The notes beneath the pieces are model-generated. The model had not been told where the DNA came from and made no database searches. It was given only the letters and a program-made list of their open reading frames with translations. Source: Henriciella sp. (GTDB lineage Bacteria > Pseudomonadota > Alphaproteobacteria > Caulobacterales > Hyphomonadaceae). From it: DNA of 43,794 nucleotides. Both the position numbers and the translations under genes were made by a program. The stretch is from the NCBI GenBank assembly GCA_013214545.1, contig JABSQB010000026.1, positions 1 to 43,794 on the forward strand, in the 5' to 3' direction. Positions 16,824 to 26,779 of the stretch are shown in pieces (the first letter of the stretch is position 1; each line of letters begins with the position of its first letter).

Positions 16824-17594
16824 TTATATGGTAACGTCTGCTTCTCTGACAACGCGTGCCAGCACCAGCACATTGACGCGGGCAGCGCCGGCGCGTTTCA
16901 GGGCTTTGGTACAAGCCGCCAGCGTCGCACCAGTGGTCAGAACATCATCGACCAATGTGACGGCACTGCCTTTAATACGGCCCTGACGTGATTTTCGAAC
17001 TTCGAACGCCCCGGCCACGTTGCGACGTCTTTGCCGGGCCGTCAGGCCGCCCTGACTGGGTGTATTGCGTTTGCGCGACAGCGCGTCGACCAGCGCCAAG
17101 GTTCCGGTCTTGCGGGAGACACCTTGCGCCAACCAGGCCGACTGATTGAACCCGCGCGATGCCAATCTCTGATAATGCAACGGAACCGGCACCAGCCAGT
17201 CGGTTTCAGGTAGGATGTCCCGGCCCGCCAGCGCCATCCAGGTCGCCATTGTGTCCAACCCATCGCGTCGGCCAGCATGTTTGAGTTCAAGGATCGACTG
17301 GCGCGACGCGTCGTCATAGGCAATCGCGGCGCGCGCCTGATCCCAGGCCGGGGCTTTCGCGGTACAGGCGCCGCAAATCGTGTCTGATCCGAGATCCACC
17401 TCCATCGGAGCGCCGCAGCGGCGGCATCCAGCCCCGTTCAGGAAGTTCACGCGACCGAAGTCTTCTGGGGTCAGAGGGGCATCGCCGCCGTGTCGCTCTC
17501 CGGATATGATTGAGCGCTGCGGCCACACGAAATTCGCGAGCGAACGGAGTCCGGCTCTTGCAGATCGTGTTGTCCAGTGCATATCGGAGCTCAT
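16824..17594 (-). CDS. comF: ComF-family phosphoribosyltransferase-like protein
   Basis: ComF/amidophosphoribosyltransferase-like protein, 256 aa from the chosen start. The N-terminal zinc finger is CRRCGAP and CGAC. The C-terminal PRPP-binding motif is VTLVDDVLTTGATL. In naturally competent bacteria ComF is needed for DNA uptake; elsewhere its role is unclear. Several in-frame starts exist (17618, 17594, 17582); ATG 17594 is a compromise, since the 17618 start would overlap the divergent methyltransferase gene. The gene heads a comF-grxC-DUF1178 group. Confidence 0.88.
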   Translation of the reverse strand: MSSDMHWTTRSARAGLRSLANFVWPQRSIISGERHGGDAPLTPEDFGRVNFLNGAGCRRCGAPMEVDLGSDTICGACTAKAPAWDQARAAIAYDDASRQSILELKHAGRRDGLDTMATWMALAGRDILPETDWLVPVPLHYQRLASRGFNQSAWLAQGVSRKTGTLALVDALSRKRNTPSQGGLTARQRRRNVAGAFEVRKSRQGRIKGSAVTLVDDVLTTGATLAACTKALKRAGAARVNVLVLARVVREADVTI

Positions 17595-17616
17595 GACGCC
17601 CGTACCACCTCCCATC

Positions 17617-18513
17617 ATGTTTGATCGAGCCCGCGTTGCCCGCAATCGGGAGCGTGCTTCTTTTGGTTTTCGTGAGTATGCCTTCCTTAAGGGCAGGGAG
17701 TCGAATCAATTATTGGAAAGATTGGCCGATACATCGCGCAATTTCGCCCGCGCGCTCGACCTCGGCGCCCATGATGGACAGGCGTGCGAGGCGCTTCGAG
17801 CGAGTGGAAAAGTCAAGGAAATCATCGCCTTGGAGTCGGCGCCAACGATGCAGAAGAAGCTGCGCGCCAACGGGTTCGAGACCGTCACATCTGACAGTGA
17901 AAATCTGCCCTTTCCAGCCGCTCATTTTGACCTCGTGACCAGCATCCTGTCGCTGCACTGGATCAATGACCTGCCTGGCGTGCTGTACCAAACGCGAAAT
18001 GTCCTCGTTCCCGATGGATTGTTTCTGGCCTGTCTATTTGGCGGCGGCACGTTGCCTGAGCTGCGCGCGGCCTTGATCGAGGCCGAAAGCGAGATCACCG
18101 GCGGTGTCACTCCGCGCCTGTCGCCCTTGCCAGGTTTGCAGGATATGGCGGGACTGCTGCAGCGGGCTGGATTTGCCTTGCCCGTCGCCGATGTTGAGCG
18201 GGTTACGGTTCGCTACAGCCATCCAATGAACTTGCTGCAGGACCTGAAAGGGATGGGCGAGCAGGCGGCCTTTGCCAAACGCGAAGGACAAAACCGCCGC
18301 CCGCTGTCGCGCCGTATTCTGAGCCGTATGAGCGAGATCTATATCGATCGCTTCAGCGACGCAGACGGCAAGGTTCGCGCGACATTTGAAATCATCTGGC
18401 TGTCTGGCTGGGCCCCGCATGAGAGCCAGCCCAAACCCTTAAAGCCCGGCAGCGGCAAGCATAGCCTGGCTGAGGCGGTTCGGCGCGCCAGCGATCAGGG
18501 AACAGATGAGTAG
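17617..18513 (+). CDS. SAM-dependent methyltransferase-fold protein, NDUFAF5-like
   Basis: 298 aa. It starts MFDRARVARNRERA, typical of the bacterial homologues of NDUFAF5, the complex I assembly factor that hydroxylates an arginine of the NDUFS7 subunit. The SAM-binding loop is ALDLGAHDG and the family motif SLHWINDLPG follows. A frame open from 17380 contains it, but ATG 17617 is the conserved start. It is head-to-head with comF, sharing a very short promoter region. A BioC-like methyltransferase role is a weaker alternative. Confidence 0.85.
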   Translation: MFDRARVARNRERASFGFREYAFLKGRESNQLLERLADTSRNFARALDLGAHDGQACEALRASGKVKEIIALESAPTMQKKLRANGFETVTSDSENLPFPAAHFDLVTSILSLHWINDLPGVLYQTRNVLVPDGLFLACLFGGGTLPELRAALIEAESEITGGVTPRLSPLPGLQDMAGLLQRAGFALPVADVERVTVRYSHPMNLLQDLKGMGEQAAFAKREGQNRRPLSRRILSRMSEIYIDRFSDADGKVRATFEIIWLSGWAPHESQPKPLKPGSGKHSLAEAVRRASDQGTDE

Positions 18514-18571
18514 CCCTTCCTGCTGACCCGCAAATCAGCGTATGAAAGCTGATCGGATTGGGAGCGGGCAA

Positions 18572-19693
18572 ATGGAAGTTAAGTCAGGCACAGTTGGCAT
18601 CTGGATCATCGCAACCGGCGTGGTCATTGCGCTGCTCTATCTCGGGCGAGACATCCTGGCGCCATTTGCCTTGGCGGTATTCCTGTTTCTGATCATCGAA
18701 GGCTTTGCCAGAGTGATCGATGAACGCTCCGAGCTCCTCAAGCGCGACTGGTCGCGGGCCTTGGCGATCCTGGTCGTGATTGGCGGCTTTGTCGGATTCC
18801 TGGCCATGATGGCGCGCGGGGTGGCCGAGTTTGGCAGTCAGGGCGATGCCTATCTGAACCGGATCAATGGTCTGATCGAAGACGGGTATGCCTTGCTGCA
18901 TCTCGGCGATGCCCCGACTTTGACACAGCTGGTCTTCAATGACACGGGTCAGGCCTTTTTCGGCACTATAGCCAGCGCGACGAGCGGGCTGACCGGCGAT
19001 CTCGTGCTGATTCTGATTTATGTCGCATTCCTGTTTTTGGCTCAGTCTGCCTGGCCCGGGAAACTCGACCGCTTGTTTCCGAACGACGAACAGCGCCAAC
19101 AGGTCAAGGAAGTTGGCGATGCGGCGCGTCGCGGAATTGAAACTTACCTGTGGACGCAAACAGTGATCAGCGCTCTGATCACCGTGTTGACTTATGCGAC
19201 GCTGCTGGCGCTCGGCGTCGACAACGCACTGTTCCTGTCGACGTTGATTTTCGTCTTGAACTATATTCCGACCATCGGGTCGATCGTGGCGGCGCTGGTG
19301 CCGCCTTTGTTTGCGCTGGTTCAACCAGAGATCGCAGCCTGGATCCCCGGCGATGCGCCGAATGACAGCTATGTCTTTGCAGCGCTTGTCTTCCTTGGAG
19401 TGAGCTTCTGGCAGTTCTCCATTGGCAACTTTGTGCAGCCGCGGATCATGGGCGATACACTCAACCTATCCGCGTTAGTTGTGCTCCTTGCGCTCGCGAT
19501 TTGGGGCGCCGTTTGGGGCATTCCGGGCATGTTCCTGTCTGCCCCTCTGACAGTATTGATGATGATTTTATTTGCGCAGTCTGATTCGACACGCTGGATC
19601 GCGATTCTATTGTCTGCGAACGGCGAACCCTTGTCACACGAAAGCGCCACAAAGGCAGAAAATGCGGATCCGCAAACCCTTGATTCTCAATAG
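18572..19693 (+). CDS. AI-2E family transporter (PerM/TqsA-like)
   Basis: Inner-membrane protein of 373 aa with about 8 membrane helices. The central soluble part (QGDAYLNRINGL to SATSGL) and the C-terminal block (VLNYIPTIGSIVAALVP, PRIMGDTLNLSALVVLLAL) are typical of the family. Members export autoinducer 2, act as Na+/H+ antiporters or have no known substrate. I prefer ATG 18572 (MEVKSGTVGIW) because GGGAG lies 7 nt before it; the ATG at 18542 has no ribosome site. Confidence 0.88.
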   Translation: MEVKSGTVGIWIIATGVVIALLYLGRDILAPFALAVFLFLIIEGFARVIDERSELLKRDWSRALAILVVIGGFVGFLAMMARGVAEFGSQGDAYLNRINGLIEDGYALLHLGDAPTLTQLVFNDTGQAFFGTIASATSGLTGDLVLILIYVAFLFLAQSAWPGKLDRLFPNDEQRQQVKEVGDAARRGIETYLWTQTVISALITVLTYATLLALGVDNALFLSTLIFVLNYIPTIGSIVAALVPPLFALVQPEIAAWIPGDAPNDSYVFAALVFLGVSFWQFSIGNFVQPRIMGDTLNLSALVVLLALAIWGAVWGIPGMFLSAPLTVLMMILFAQSDSTRWIAILLSANGEPLSHESATKAENADPQTLDSQ

Positions 19694-19835
19694 ATGTTAC
19701 GGGAAGCGCTGATTTTTCACTTGGCTTTGTGTCAACAGTGTTACATATACAGACACGTTGGGACAAAATCAGTCGAATTATAGAAATCTGGCCTCCGCGT
19801 GCGTCCCCCCACCCAGCCTGCGGATGAGGCCAGTA

Positions 19836-19869
19836 GGACCCACCGGACAAGTCCCCGTTCGGTGGGTCC
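19836..19869. terminator. Perfect 10-bp inverted repeat, probable terminator
   Basis: GGACCCACCG and CGGTGGGTCC with a 14-nt loop, 23 bp from the end of the glutamate dehydrogenase gene in the tail-to-tail region. Neither strand has a U-run, so it may be a weak or factor-assisted terminator for both convergent genes. Confidence 0.55.
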
Positions 19870-19891
19870 GCTTATTTCCAGACCTGGTTTT

Positions 19892-22800
19892 TTATTGAGC
19901 GACCGTTTGCATAAACTTGCGCATTGCATCTGCAGCGAGTGCGAATTGTGCAAAACTCGGTTTGGATCCTGTATAAGTCTTTAGATCCGTCAGCAGGGAT
20001 GCGCGTGCGTCCGAATGCTTTCCGAGCCAGTTTTCCGGCTCGCCAGACGCTAGCGCAAGTTGTGCTGCGTCGGCTTGCAGCTGTTCCAGTTCGCGGATCA
20101 GGCCGCGGGTCGCCAGACGGTCCCAGTGCGGCATCTCTGTGATCGCGGATGTCGCCGCCGCGCGCAGGCGGTCCAGCGACAGGGCGTCACCAACTTTAAG
20201 ATAGGCCGATGTCGCCGCGCTCGCATCCTTGCCACTTCGATCCGCCAATTGCGTGATCAGCGGCGCGTCAGCGAGCAAGCGTGTTGAGACGACGGCATTC
20301 GCAAGATCCGTCGGCACACCATCGCGGCCGAGAAGATTGATCCGCCGCTTGAACGTGGCTTTTTCATAGGCTGGCAGGGTTTCTGCCGAAAGCTCAGACA
20401 AAGCGATCCGCGCGTCAGAATATTGCTCGATCTGCGCTTTGATGGTGCCGCTCGCATGTGCGGTCAGGATGCTGTGCGTCAAACGGCGTAGAGATGCCGC
20501 TAAGCCCGTCTGCAAGGCGTTCTGTCGGAGCGCCGGCACCTGATTGTCCAGATCATCGATTTGCGATTTCAGCTCCGAGATGGACAGCAGGGCACGCGCA
20601 ACTTCAAAGGCCGCGACGATGTCGGCATTCGCTGCGCCAGACTGTTCGCGCAGCCGCAGCAGGAAAACCGGTCCAGCAATGTCGACGATCCGATTGGCGA
20701 GCACGGTGCAGATAATCTCGCGTTTCAGGCGGTGCGCTTCCATCGCATCTTGATATTGCAGCAGCGCTTGCGGGAAGTAACCGCGCAGGGTGGTGTCGAA
20801 ATACGGGTCATCCGGCACGTCAGACGCGACGAGATCATCAAACAGGACGATCTTGGTCCAGGCCATCAGAACGGCAATTTCCGGTCGGGTCAGCGCACGG
20901 CCATTCGCCTCGAATTGGGTCATCTCTGCCGTGCTTGGCAGGCCTTCGACTTCGCGATCCAGCACCCCGCGCTCCTCAAGCCGAACCATCAGGCGCTCAA
21001 ACGCAACATGGTCGCGGGCGGCGCGTTCTTCGGCCAGGCTAAGCGCGCCCGTCTGGGCATAATTGTGCGCCAGGACGTGATCGGCGACATCGTCGGTCAT
21101 TGAAGCGAGCAGGGTGTTGCGTTCACCCGTCGGCAAATCGCCCCGACGCATCGCCTCGGTGCAAAGGATCTTGATATTGACCTCATGGTCGGAGCTGTCG
21201 ACGCCAGCCGAGTTATCGATCGCGTCCGTATTCAGGCGCACGCCGCTCAGCGCTGCTTCAATCCGGCCCGCTTGCGTCAGGCCGAGATTGGCGCCTTCGC
21301 CGACGACTTTGGCTTTCAGGTCCTTGCCATTGATACGCATGGCATCATTGGCGCGGTCCCCGGCATCGGCATGGGTTTCATCTGAAGCCTTGATGTAAGT
21401 GCCGATGCCGCCAAACCAGAGCAGTTCACACTCGGACTTGAGCAGCGCGTGGATCAGCTCATCTGGAGTCACCGCGTCGACGGAAAGCCCGGTCAGAGCC
21501 TTGATCTGAGGGGACAGAGGAATGGATTTTGCGCTGCGGTCGAAGATGCCGCCGCCTTCGCTGATCAGGCTCTCATCATAATCCATCCAGCTGGAGCGCG
21601 GCAGGTCGAACATGCGTTGACGCTCTTCCCATAAGCGCTCCGGATCCTGCGGATCAGGATCGATGAAGATGTGCATATGGTTGAACGCGGCTTGCAGGCG
21701 GATCTGCTTTGACAGCAACATGCCATTGCCGAAAACATCGCCGCTCATGTCGCCGCAGCCGATGACGGTGAACGGTTCGCTCTGGATATCCTTGCCAATC
21801 TCGCGGAAGTGGCGCTTCACCGCTTCCCAGGCACCGCGCGCGGTGATCCCCATCTTCTTGTGGTCATAACCAGCCGAACCACCGGACGCAAAAGCATCTC
21901 CAAGCCAGAAGCCATGCGACACGCTGATTTCATTGGCGATGTCTGAGAAGGTCGCCGTACCCTTGTCGGCGGCGACGACGAGATACGGGTCGTCGCCATC
22001 ATGGATCACAGTCCGGGCCGGCGGCTGGACCGTGCCGTCAATCAGATTGTCGGTCAGCCCCAATAGGCTGGTGATAAAGGTCTTATAGGCTTCAATTCCG
22101 GCATCCCGCACGGCTTCGCGGCTGCCGCCCAATGGCAATTGTTTCGGGAAGAAGCCGCCCTTGGAGCCAACCGGGACAATCACCGCATTCTTGACCTGCT
22201 GTGCCTTGACCAGGCCGAGCACTTCAGTGCGGAAATCATCGCGCCGATCGGACCATCTTAGCCCGCCCCGGGCAACTGGGCCGAAACGGCAATGCACGCC
22301 TTCCACCATGGGCGAGTCGACAAATATCTCGCGATACGGCTTCGGCGCTGGCAGATCTTCCAGCTCGCGACTGGCAATCTTGAAACTGATATAAGGCAAG
22401 GCCTGCCCATCATGGCTAAGCTGATAGAAATTGGTGCGCTGTACGGCCATGATCAGATCGGCCAAACGACGGATCACCCGGTCGTGGTCGAGAGAGGCCA
22501 CCGCTTTCAAGGCGTCTTCGATCTTGTCGCCGAGCGTCACCATGGCCGCATCGCGGCTGTCTTCAAATGCCGGATCGAAGCGCGCTTCGAACAGGTCGAC
22601 CAGAAACCGGGTGAGGTCTGGATTTCCGTTTAGCGCTGCAATCTGGGTTTGCCGCGCGGGGTCGAGGCCGGTTTGGTGACGATAGGCACAAAGCGCGCGG
22701 CAGAGCGCGGACTGGCGCCAGGTCAGACCTGCATTGAACACAAGCGCATTGAAGCCGTCATTCTCCGCCTGATCGCTCCATACGGCGACGAACGCGTCTT

Positions 22801-24622
22801 CGAAGGCGGCGCCAACTCTTTCCAGATCAATATCTTGTCCGTCAGCGCGGCGCATCGAGAGCGAGTGGACCCAATATTCGTCCGGGGCGTCTGGTGCGGG
22901 CTTTGACGATGGCAGGACCGGGTAGCCAGTCTCGAAGGCTACAAACAGGCCCATGCGCTCGAAAACCGGAACGCAGTCCGACAAGGCAATTGCGCCGCTT
23001 CGTGAATAGATCTTCGCCCGGATTTTTGCCGGCTTGTCCTTTGAGCGTCGATACGCCCGAAGCGCGATCGGATGGGTGCGATCAAGGTTTGCCAGCATAC
23101 CGACATCGGCCATTGCCTCTTCCGGCTCGAAGGCCTCGCGATAGGCGGCATTGAAGGCGCCTGTGAACAAGGTTGCAAGCGAGCGCTCATCAGCGCCGAG
23201 ATCGCTTTCCATGACGGCATCGTGGAATCGGTCTTTCCAGCTGCGGGACAGCTCGGCAATCGCGCGTTCCAGAGCGTCGAGGTCTGGTCGCTTCCCGGAG
23301 GCTGGCAGCGCTGTTTCAAACAGGACCCGCACCATTGTGGCGCCGTCAAAACTCGGCTGGAAGCTCGACATCCGGCCGCCCCAGGCCGCTTCGATTTCTT
23401 CGGCGATATGACGGCGCAGATCGGTGTCATAGGCCTCACGCGGAACGAACACGACGGTGGAAACGAACCGGTTGAACCGGTCTGGTCGTGAGAAGACTCG
23501 GACCCGCGGACGCGCAACCAAGTCCAGCACGCCTTGCATGATAGGCGCCAGCTCTTCGGACTTGGTCTGGATCAGCTCGTCGCGCGGCCAGCCTTCGATG
23601 ATGTTGGAGAGCGTCTTCTCGTTATGGCTTCCCGGCAGAACTTCGAGAATGTCGAGCACGCGCTCCATACGGCGGCGGAGCAAGGGAATGTTGCGCACGG
23701 ATTCGTTGTACGCCTCGGCGGTGTACAGGCCGAGGAACCGGGTCTCACCGATGACCTGTCCTTTCTCGCCAAAGTGCTTCACCCCGACATAGTCGCAGGC
23801 AACGCGGCGATGCACGCGGCTTTGCAAAGTGGCTTTCGCCATGATCAGGGTTTCCGGCTCGGCCAGAAAGGCTCCGATTTCTTCGGTCAGGAGCAGGGGC
23901 TCTGCGCCGCGATTGAGCACATTGCGCGCATCATCGCGCAGCAGGCCCAGATTGGAGCCTTCCACCGTGTCCGGCTCCTCGGGCAGGACATTGCCGTCCG
24001 GACCGGTCTGGAATGTGTAACTGCGGGCACCGAGAAACACGAAACGCTCATTGCCGAGCCATTTCAGGAACTCGACGGCTTCTTCCTTGTAGCGTGCGGA
24101 CACGTGTTCGTTGCCATCAAGGCGTTCGATCTCTGCCGCCATGCGGGCGCGCATTTCCTGATAGTCGGAAGTTGCAGCGTGCACATCTTTCAGTGTCGCT
24201 TCGGCTTCGGCGAGCAGCAGACTGATCTCACTTTCGCTAAGGTCCGGAAGGTGGATTTGAATCAGCGAAAAGCGGCCATTCTCGGTTTCGACAATTGGAT
24301 GGAAAAGCGTCAGCACTTCGAAGCCGAGATCACTGCACGCGCCCAAAAGCGAATCGACCAGAAACGGGCGATCCGGCCCGACGGCTTCCAGAAGATGATG
24401 CCCAAGCAAATCATTGTGCAGCCCTTCAGCTGGACGAATACGGACCGACGCCGAGTCGGTTGTTTCGAACCATTCCCACAGTGATTTGCCGAGCGCCTCG
24501 ATGTTTCCTTTCGGAATAGAATTTCGGGAATCGGCAGGAACCTCGGCAAGCATTTGCGCAATGCAAGACGAAACGGGGTACATTTTTTTGATTTTGTCTG
24601 ATGTGTGAGAATGATCTGCCAT
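19892..24622 (-). CDS. gdhZ: NAD-specific glutamate dehydrogenase, large (180 kDa class)
   Basis: Catabolic enzyme turning glutamate into 2-oxoglutarate and ammonium with NAD+. 1576 aa, typical of the class (about 1600). A long N-terminal part carries ACT-like regulatory regions (for example FLVDSLLGACSDLGFEVL near 100). The catalytic core contains EGVHCRFGPVARGGLRWSDR and VGSKGGFFPKQLP (about 817-829, active-site lysine). Further landmarks are VIGCGDMSGDVFGNGML and LKAKVVGEGANLGLTQ. The C-terminal third is helical. The Caulobacter orthologue GdhZ also signals to the division machinery. The gene stands alone, with ATG 24622 and a 335-bp upstream region. Confidence 0.96.
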   Translation of the reverse strand: MADHSHTSDKIKKMYPVSSCIAQMLAEVPADSRNSIPKGNIEALGKSLWEWFETTDSASVRIRPAEGLHNDLLGHHLLEAVGPDRPFLVDSLLGACSDLGFEVLTLFHPIVETENGRFSLIQIHLPDLSESEISLLLAEAEATLKDVHAATSDYQEMRARMAAEIERLDGNEHVSARYKEEAVEFLKWLGNERFVFLGARSYTFQTGPDGNVLPEEPDTVEGSNLGLLRDDARNVLNRGAEPLLLTEEIGAFLAEPETLIMAKATLQSRVHRRVACDYVGVKHFGEKGQVIGETRFLGLYTAEAYNESVRNIPLLRRRMERVLDILEVLPGSHNEKTLSNIIEGWPRDELIQTKSEELAPIMQGVLDLVARPRVRVFSRPDRFNRFVSTVVFVPREAYDTDLRRHIAEEIEAAWGGRMSSFQPSFDGATMVRVLFETALPASGKRPDLDALERAIAELSRSWKDRFHDAVMESDLGADERSLATLFTGAFNAAYREAFEPEEAMADVGMLANLDRTHPIALRAYRRSKDKPAKIRAKIYSRSGAIALSDCVPVFERMGLFVAFETGYPVLPSSKPAPDAPDEYWVHSLSMRRADGQDIDLERVGAAFEDAFVAVWSDQAENDGFNALVFNAGLTWRQSALCRALCAYRHQTGLDPARQTQIAALNGNPDLTRFLVDLFEARFDPAFEDSRDAAMVTLGDKIEDALKAVASLDHDRVIRRLADLIMAVQRTNFYQLSHDGQALPYISFKIASRELEDLPAPKPYREIFVDSPMVEGVHCRFGPVARGGLRWSDRRDDFRTEVLGLVKAQQVKNAVIVPVGSKGGFFPKQLPLGGSREAVRDAGIEAYKTFITSLLGLTDNLIDGTVQPPARTVIHDGDDPYLVVAADKGTATFSDIANEISVSHGFWLGDAFASGGSAGYDHKKMGITARGAWEAVKRHFREIGKDIQSEPFTVIGCGDMSGDVFGNGMLLSKQIRLQAAFNHMHIFIDPDPQDPERLWEERQRMFDLPRSSWMDYDESLISEGGGIFDRSAKSIPLSPQIKALTGLSVDAVTPDELIHALLKSECELLWFGGIGTYIKASDETHADAGDRANDAMRINGKDLKAKVVGEGANLGLTQAGRIEAALSGVRLNTDAIDNSAGVDSSDHEVNIKILCTEAMRRGDLPTGERNTLLASMTDDVADHVLAHNYAQTGALSLAEERAARDHVAFERLMVRLEERGVLDREVEGLPSTAEMTQFEANGRALTRPEIAVLMAWTKIVLFDDLVASDVPDDPYFDTTLRGYFPQALLQYQDAMEAHRLKREIICTVLANRIVDIAGPVFLLRLREQSGAANADIVAAFEVARALLSISELKSQIDDLDNQVPALRQNALQTGLAASLRRLTHSILTAHASGTIKAQIEQYSDARIALSELSAETLPAYEKATFKRRINLLGRDGVPTDLANAVVSTRLLADAPLITQLADRSGKDASAATSAYLKVGDALSLDRLRAAATSAITEMPHWDRLATRGLIRELEQLQADAAQLALASGEPENWLGKHSDARASLLTDLKTYTGSKPSFAQFALAADAMRKFMQTVAQ

Positions 24623-24957
24623 GACAGAATGCCCTTGAAAGTCCGTTCTTCCTTAAGGGAAATCTCTCGCCGTCTCAATCGATAGCAAGTTGATTTTTTC
24701 GCGATTACTGTTGACTGCGGTGTCAGTCGTGCGCGCGGTGATTATAGCACCCGCAATCGACCACTGATTCCGGGCGCTCAGAGGCAAGATAGGCACCCCG
24801 AAATCCAGCAAAGCGAAAGGTTCGAAAGGTTTTCGTCAGCATTTTGCGGTCCTATGCACTCCATGAGGCACGGCTTGACGGATAGGATTTTGACGCACGG
24901 AAAGGTTTCGCTGCGCTCATCTTTTCGTCGACCGCAAATAGCAGTAGGGCGGGTTTC
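24623..24957. other. Divergent region between gdhZ and the GST gene
   Basis: 335 bp with no gene. Close to gdhZ is a weak inverted repeat (CCCTT and AAGGG near 24630-24660). TTGACG occurs twice, 15 bp apart (24875-24880 and 24890-24895), facing the GST gene; either could be a -35, but I see no good -10. A GATTC (GANTC) site is at 24766-24770. Confidence 0.5.
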
Positions 24958-25632
24958 ATGAAACGGCTGTGGCACTGGCCTATCGACCCGTTGGGGCGCA
25001 CGGTTCGCTTGATGATGAGCGAAAAGGGATGGACGTTTGAGTCCATCGAAATTCGTCCTTGGGTCTCTGATCTGGAACTCGCCGCCCTGGCACCCGGTGC
25101 GTCTGCGCCCGCGCTGCTCGACACAGATGCTGAGGTAAAAACCTCGGCCGTCGGGTCGCTGGCGATCTGTGAATACATTGAAGAGGCGCTGCCAAGCCCG
25201 CGACTATTACCGTTCACGCCGATGGAAAAAGCTGAGGCACGACGTCTTTGGCAATGGGCAGAAGAGAGCTTTGCCGGGATCAATAATACGCTGCTGGCGG
25301 AGCGTGTGACGCAATGGGTGAAGCGCGACCGCTCGCCCGACAGTCTGGCGCTTCGACAAGGTGCGCATGCGCTCAAAAACCGTATGACCTTCCTCAACGC
25401 ACTGGCCGGCGAGCGCGCCTATATTGCCGGGCGCAATTTCTCGATCGCCGATCTCAGCGTGGCCGCCCATCTCTCATCTTACGATTATTTCGGTGACGTG
25501 CCGTGGGATCTGACACCAGATCTCAAGGACTGGTACACGCGGATGAAATCGCGGCCAAGCTTTCGCAGTCTGCTTGAAGACCGGGTTGGCAACGCCAAGC
25601 CCGTGAAGCACTATACCGACCTGGACTTCTAA
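24958..25632 (+). CDS. Glutathione S-transferase family protein
   Basis: GST of 224 aa with an N-terminal thioredoxin-like domain (MKRLWHWPIDP, with the SAVGSLAICEYIEE glutathione-site region around residues 62-75) and an all-helical C-terminal domain (FSIADLSVAAHLSSYDYFG). No catalytic cysteine is obvious at the N terminus. It is followed by queG after 22 nt and probably shares its mRNA. The same order is common in alphaproteobacteria, but the substrate is unknown. Confidence 0.88.
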   Translation: MKRLWHWPIDPLGRTVRLMMSEKGWTFESIEIRPWVSDLELAALAPGASAPALLDTDAEVKTSAVGSLAICEYIEEALPSPRLLPFTPMEKAEARRLWQWAEESFAGINNTLLAERVTQWVKRDRSPDSLALRQGAHALKNRMTFLNALAGERAYIAGRNFSIADLSVAAHLSSYDYFGDVPWDLTPDLKDWYTRMKSRPSFRSLLEDRVGNAKPVKHYTDLDF

Positions 25633-25654
25633 CGTCCGCGCCGGATCCACTGTC

Positions 25655-26779
25655 ATGTCGCAGGAAGCCTTTCTCAGAACCACAGCGCAGGCGCTTGGCT
25701 TTGACGCGTGTCAGATTTGCCGCGCCGATGAACCGTGGCCGGCGGGTGATCGCCTGGAGGCCTTTGTCGATGCGGGCCACCATGGCTCCATGGAGTGGAT
25801 GGAAACCACGCTGGAGCGCCGCAAAGCGCCAACCGCGATGTGGGCGGCGGCGCGGTCGGCGGTGGTCGTTGCGCTGAACTATGGTCCAGATCATGATCCG
25901 ATGCTGACCCTCGAACGCAAGGGCGAGGGCAACATCTCGGTCTATGCCCGCGGCAAGGATTATCATAACGTTCTCAAGAAGCGCTTGAAACAGCTCGCTC
26001 GCGCTTTTGTTGAGGAAGCTGGCGCTGAGGTGAAAGTCTTTGTCGACACCGCCCCGCTGATGGAAAAGCCGCTGGCGCACAAAGCCGGGATGGGTTGGCA
26101 GGGTAAACACACCAATCTGGTCTCGCGCGAACATGGCTCCTGGCTGTTTCTGGGGGTCATGCTGACTGATGCAGTGCTGAGCCCGGACACGCCAGAGGTG
26201 GATCATTGCGGCTCATGCCAGGCCTGTCTCGACATTTGCCCGACCAACGCTTTTCCAGGATCATACCAGCTCGATGCGCGGCGCTGCATTTCCTATCTGA
26301 CAATCGAACACAAAGGCCCGATTGCCGAAGAGTTCAGGGCGGCGATGGGCAATCGGATTTATGGCTGCGATGACTGTCTCGCAGTCTGTCCGTGGAACAA
26401 GTTTGCGGCGACAGCGCAAGAAGGGGCCTTCTGGGCGCGCGCGGAACTGAAAGGCCCCGGGCTCGATGAGCTGGCCGCCCTCAATGATGCGCAGTTTCGT
26501 GAAGTGTTTTCCGGCTCGCCGATCAAACGCGTCGGGCGCGACCGGTTCATCCGAAATGTCCTGATCGCCATCGGTAATTCTGCTGACCCCAGGCTGATTG
26601 AAAGCAGCGTCGTGCCGCATTTGAGCGACCCTGATCCGGTCATACGCGGCGCTGCTGTGTGGGCCTTATCACGCCTTGATTTGGCCCGCTTTGAAGCCGA
26701 GAAGGCGTCGCGTTTCGCGCAGGAAACCGACACTCAGGTGGTGGCCGAATGGACCAGACCGCTACAGGCTCAGACATGA
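25655..26779 (+). CDS. queG: Epoxyqueuosine reductase QueG
   Basis: Cobalamin-dependent iron-sulfur enzyme that makes the last step to queuosine in tRNA. 374 aa. Two 4Fe-4S motifs are visible: CGSCQACLDICPTNA and CDDCLAVCPWN. The N-terminal nitroreductase-like, cobalamin-binding part includes DTAPLMEKPLAHKAG. A C-terminal HEAT-like repeat (DPDPVIRGAAVWAL) fits tRNA binding. Separate from queC-queE-queD, which lies 11 kb away. The stop overlaps the mtgA start by ATGA. Confidence 0.96.
   Translation: MSQEAFLRTTAQALGFDACQICRADEPWPAGDRLEAFVDAGHHGSMEWMETTLERRKAPTAMWAAARSAVVVALNYGPDHDPMLTLERKGEGNISVYARGKDYHNVLKKRLKQLARAFVEEAGAEVKVFVDTAPLMEKPLAHKAGMGWQGKHTNLVSREHGSWLFLGVMLTDAVLSPDTPEVDHCGSCQACLDICPTNAFPGSYQLDARRCISYLTIEHKGPIAEEFRAAMGNRIYGCDDCLAVCPWNKFAATAQEGAFWARAELKGPGLDELAALNDAQFREVFSGSPIKRVGRDRFIRNVLIAIGNSADPRLIESSVVPHLSDPDPVIRGAAVWALSRLDLARFEAEKASRFAQETDTQVVAEWTRPLQAQT

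Noticed and set aside
23534-24484. 316-codon plus-strand frame inside the glutamate dehydrogenase gene
   Set aside because: Antisense shadow of a well-conserved coding sequence with no recognisable motif or ribosome site.
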